DNA of 12,407 bases from Planctomycetota bacterium. Lineage in GTDB: Bacteria > Planctomycetota > Phycisphaerae > FEN-1346. The notes beneath the pieces are model-generated. The model was not told the origin of the DNA, did not search any database, and saw only the letters and a program-made list of their open reading frames with translations. Made by a program: the position numbers and the translations under genes. Each line of letters opens with the position of its first letter. The first letter of the stretch is position 1. Positions 11,817 through 12,407 of the stretch are shown here, in pieces. The stretch covers positions 1 to 12,407 of the forward strand of contig JAPLMO010000374.1 of the NCBI GenBank assembly GCA_026386995.1. The letters run 5' to 3'.

Positions 11817-12407
11817 ATGCTCGAGTTCAGGAACAAGGTCGTCTTCGTCGGTTACGGTTCGGTGGCCCGGTGCACGCTGCCGATCCTCCTGAAGCACGTC
11901 AACGTGCCCGCCAAAAACATCACGGTCATCGATTTCGAGGACAAGGCCGAATCGCTCAAGCCCTGGATCGAGCAAGGCGTGCGCTACGTCCGCCACCGCG
12001 TCAAGCAGGGCAACATGACCCTCCTCCTGGGCCAGCACCTTTCGTCCGGCGACCTCCTCATCGACCTCGCCTGGAACATCGAGTGCACCGACATCCTCCA
12101 GTGGTACCATCGGCGCAACATCCTCTACATCAACACCTCCGTGGAACTCTGGGACCCGTACACCGGCGCCCTGACGAAGCACCCCACCGAGCGCACGCTG
12201 TACTGGCGCCACATGAAGATCCGCAAACTGATGGACGGCTGGAAACTGACCGGCCCGACCGCGGTCATCGAGCACGGCGCCAACCCCGGCCTCATCTCGC
12301 ACTTCACCAAGCAGGGCCTCGTCGACATCGGCGAGCGCCTCATCGCCGACAAGATGGCCGTCGGCAAAGACGCCGAGGAAATCCGGCAGTTCATCCTGGA
12401 ACGCGCC
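11817..12407 (+). CDS. hss: Homospermidine synthase, N-terminal part (cut by window edge)
   Basis: Homospermidine synthase makes sym-homospermidine from putrescine (or putrescine and spermidine) with NAD as a recycled cofactor. The frame is open for 197 codons from ATG 11817 to the window edge. The Rossmann motif VVFVGYGSVA (8-17) has the GxGxxA pattern, and the following stretch TLPILLKHVNVP matches the family's LPLLLRH element. Further family segments are SGDLLIDLAWNIECTDIL (77-94), YINTSVELWDPYTG (104-117), and GPTAVIEHGANPGLISHFTK (146-165). The HGANPG loop is a hallmark of bacterial homospermidine synthases and sets them apart from saccharopine dehydrogenases. The full protein should be about 470-480 residues, so some 60 percent is missing. 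The start is supported by GAGGAG 9 nt upstream and by the family's own N-terminus. The gene suggests homospermidine as a polyamine of this organism. Confidence 0.92.
   Translation, partial: MLEFRNKVVFVGYGSVARCTLPILLKHVNVPAKNITVIDFEDKAESLKPWIEQGVRYVRHRVKQGNMTLLLGQHLSSGDLLIDLAWNIECTDILQWYHRRNILYINTSVELWDPYTGALTKHPTERTLYWRHMKIRKLMDGWKLTGPTAVIEHGANPGLISHFTKQGLVDIGERLIADKMAVGKDAEEIRQFILERA

Noticed and set aside
1..12407. Defence island, prophage or integrative element
   Set aside because: All identifiable genes are housekeeping or catabolic. No integrase, tRNA attachment site, nuclease-helicase pair, toxin-antitoxin pair or shift in base composition is visible.

Overview
The window is GC-rich, about two thirds G+C by eye, and densely coded. 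It looks like bacterial chromosome rather than a plasmid, phage or genomic island. The gene set is housekeeping: comEC, mutS, ackA, a sugar-epimerase-like SDR, STAS regulators and homospermidine synthase. The GC bias, the STAS sequence style and the abundance of palindromic intergenic repeats suggest Planctomycetota or a nearby lineage, probably a metagenome-derived genome. This is an inference, because no rRNA or other phylogenetic marker is present.

Layout. From 1 to about 8985 everything reads on the minus strand. Going right to left (5' to 3'), an NAD-dependent epimerase/dehydratase (8965-7934) has its own sigma70-type promoter. Next comes a lipoprotein followed closely by mutS (7733-4521) behind a TATAAT promoter. 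Then an operon of two STAS-domain proteins and a D-aminoacylase-type amidohydrolase (4313-1971) sits behind a TTGACA/CACAAT promoter. It is followed by a class I amidotransferase-like hydrolase of the PuuD family (1838-1116) and the 5' part of comEC (926-1), which runs off the left edge. From about 9040 onward genes read on the plus strand: a polytopic membrane protein (9239-9907), acetate kinase (10286-11494) and the first 197 codons of homospermidine synthase (11817 to the right edge). The divergent promoters around 8990-9071 mark the switch of strand.

The unusual content is intergenic. Five palindromic repeat types occur in 12 kb. A 96-bp nested palindrome is present twice in opposite orientation and brackets the PuuD-like gene. 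A REP-like hairpin with a CGTTTAG head occurs as a singlet beside mutS and as a head-to-head doublet with a tandem 15-bp array downstream of the epimerase gene. Three further palindromes lie either side of ackA. Most share one design: outer inverted arms that each contain their own short hairpin, preceded by a G-rich tetranucleotide. This is what substrates of REP-associated (RAYT/Y1) transposases look like, but no such transposase is in the window.

I found no CRISPR array, tRNA, rRNA, prophage, toxin-antitoxin pair or recognisable defence system. The observations most worth following are the repeat families, the odd STAS-STAS-amidohydrolase operon, the missing canonical start in front of the conserved MutS N-terminus, and a structured leader upstream of the membrane protein gene.
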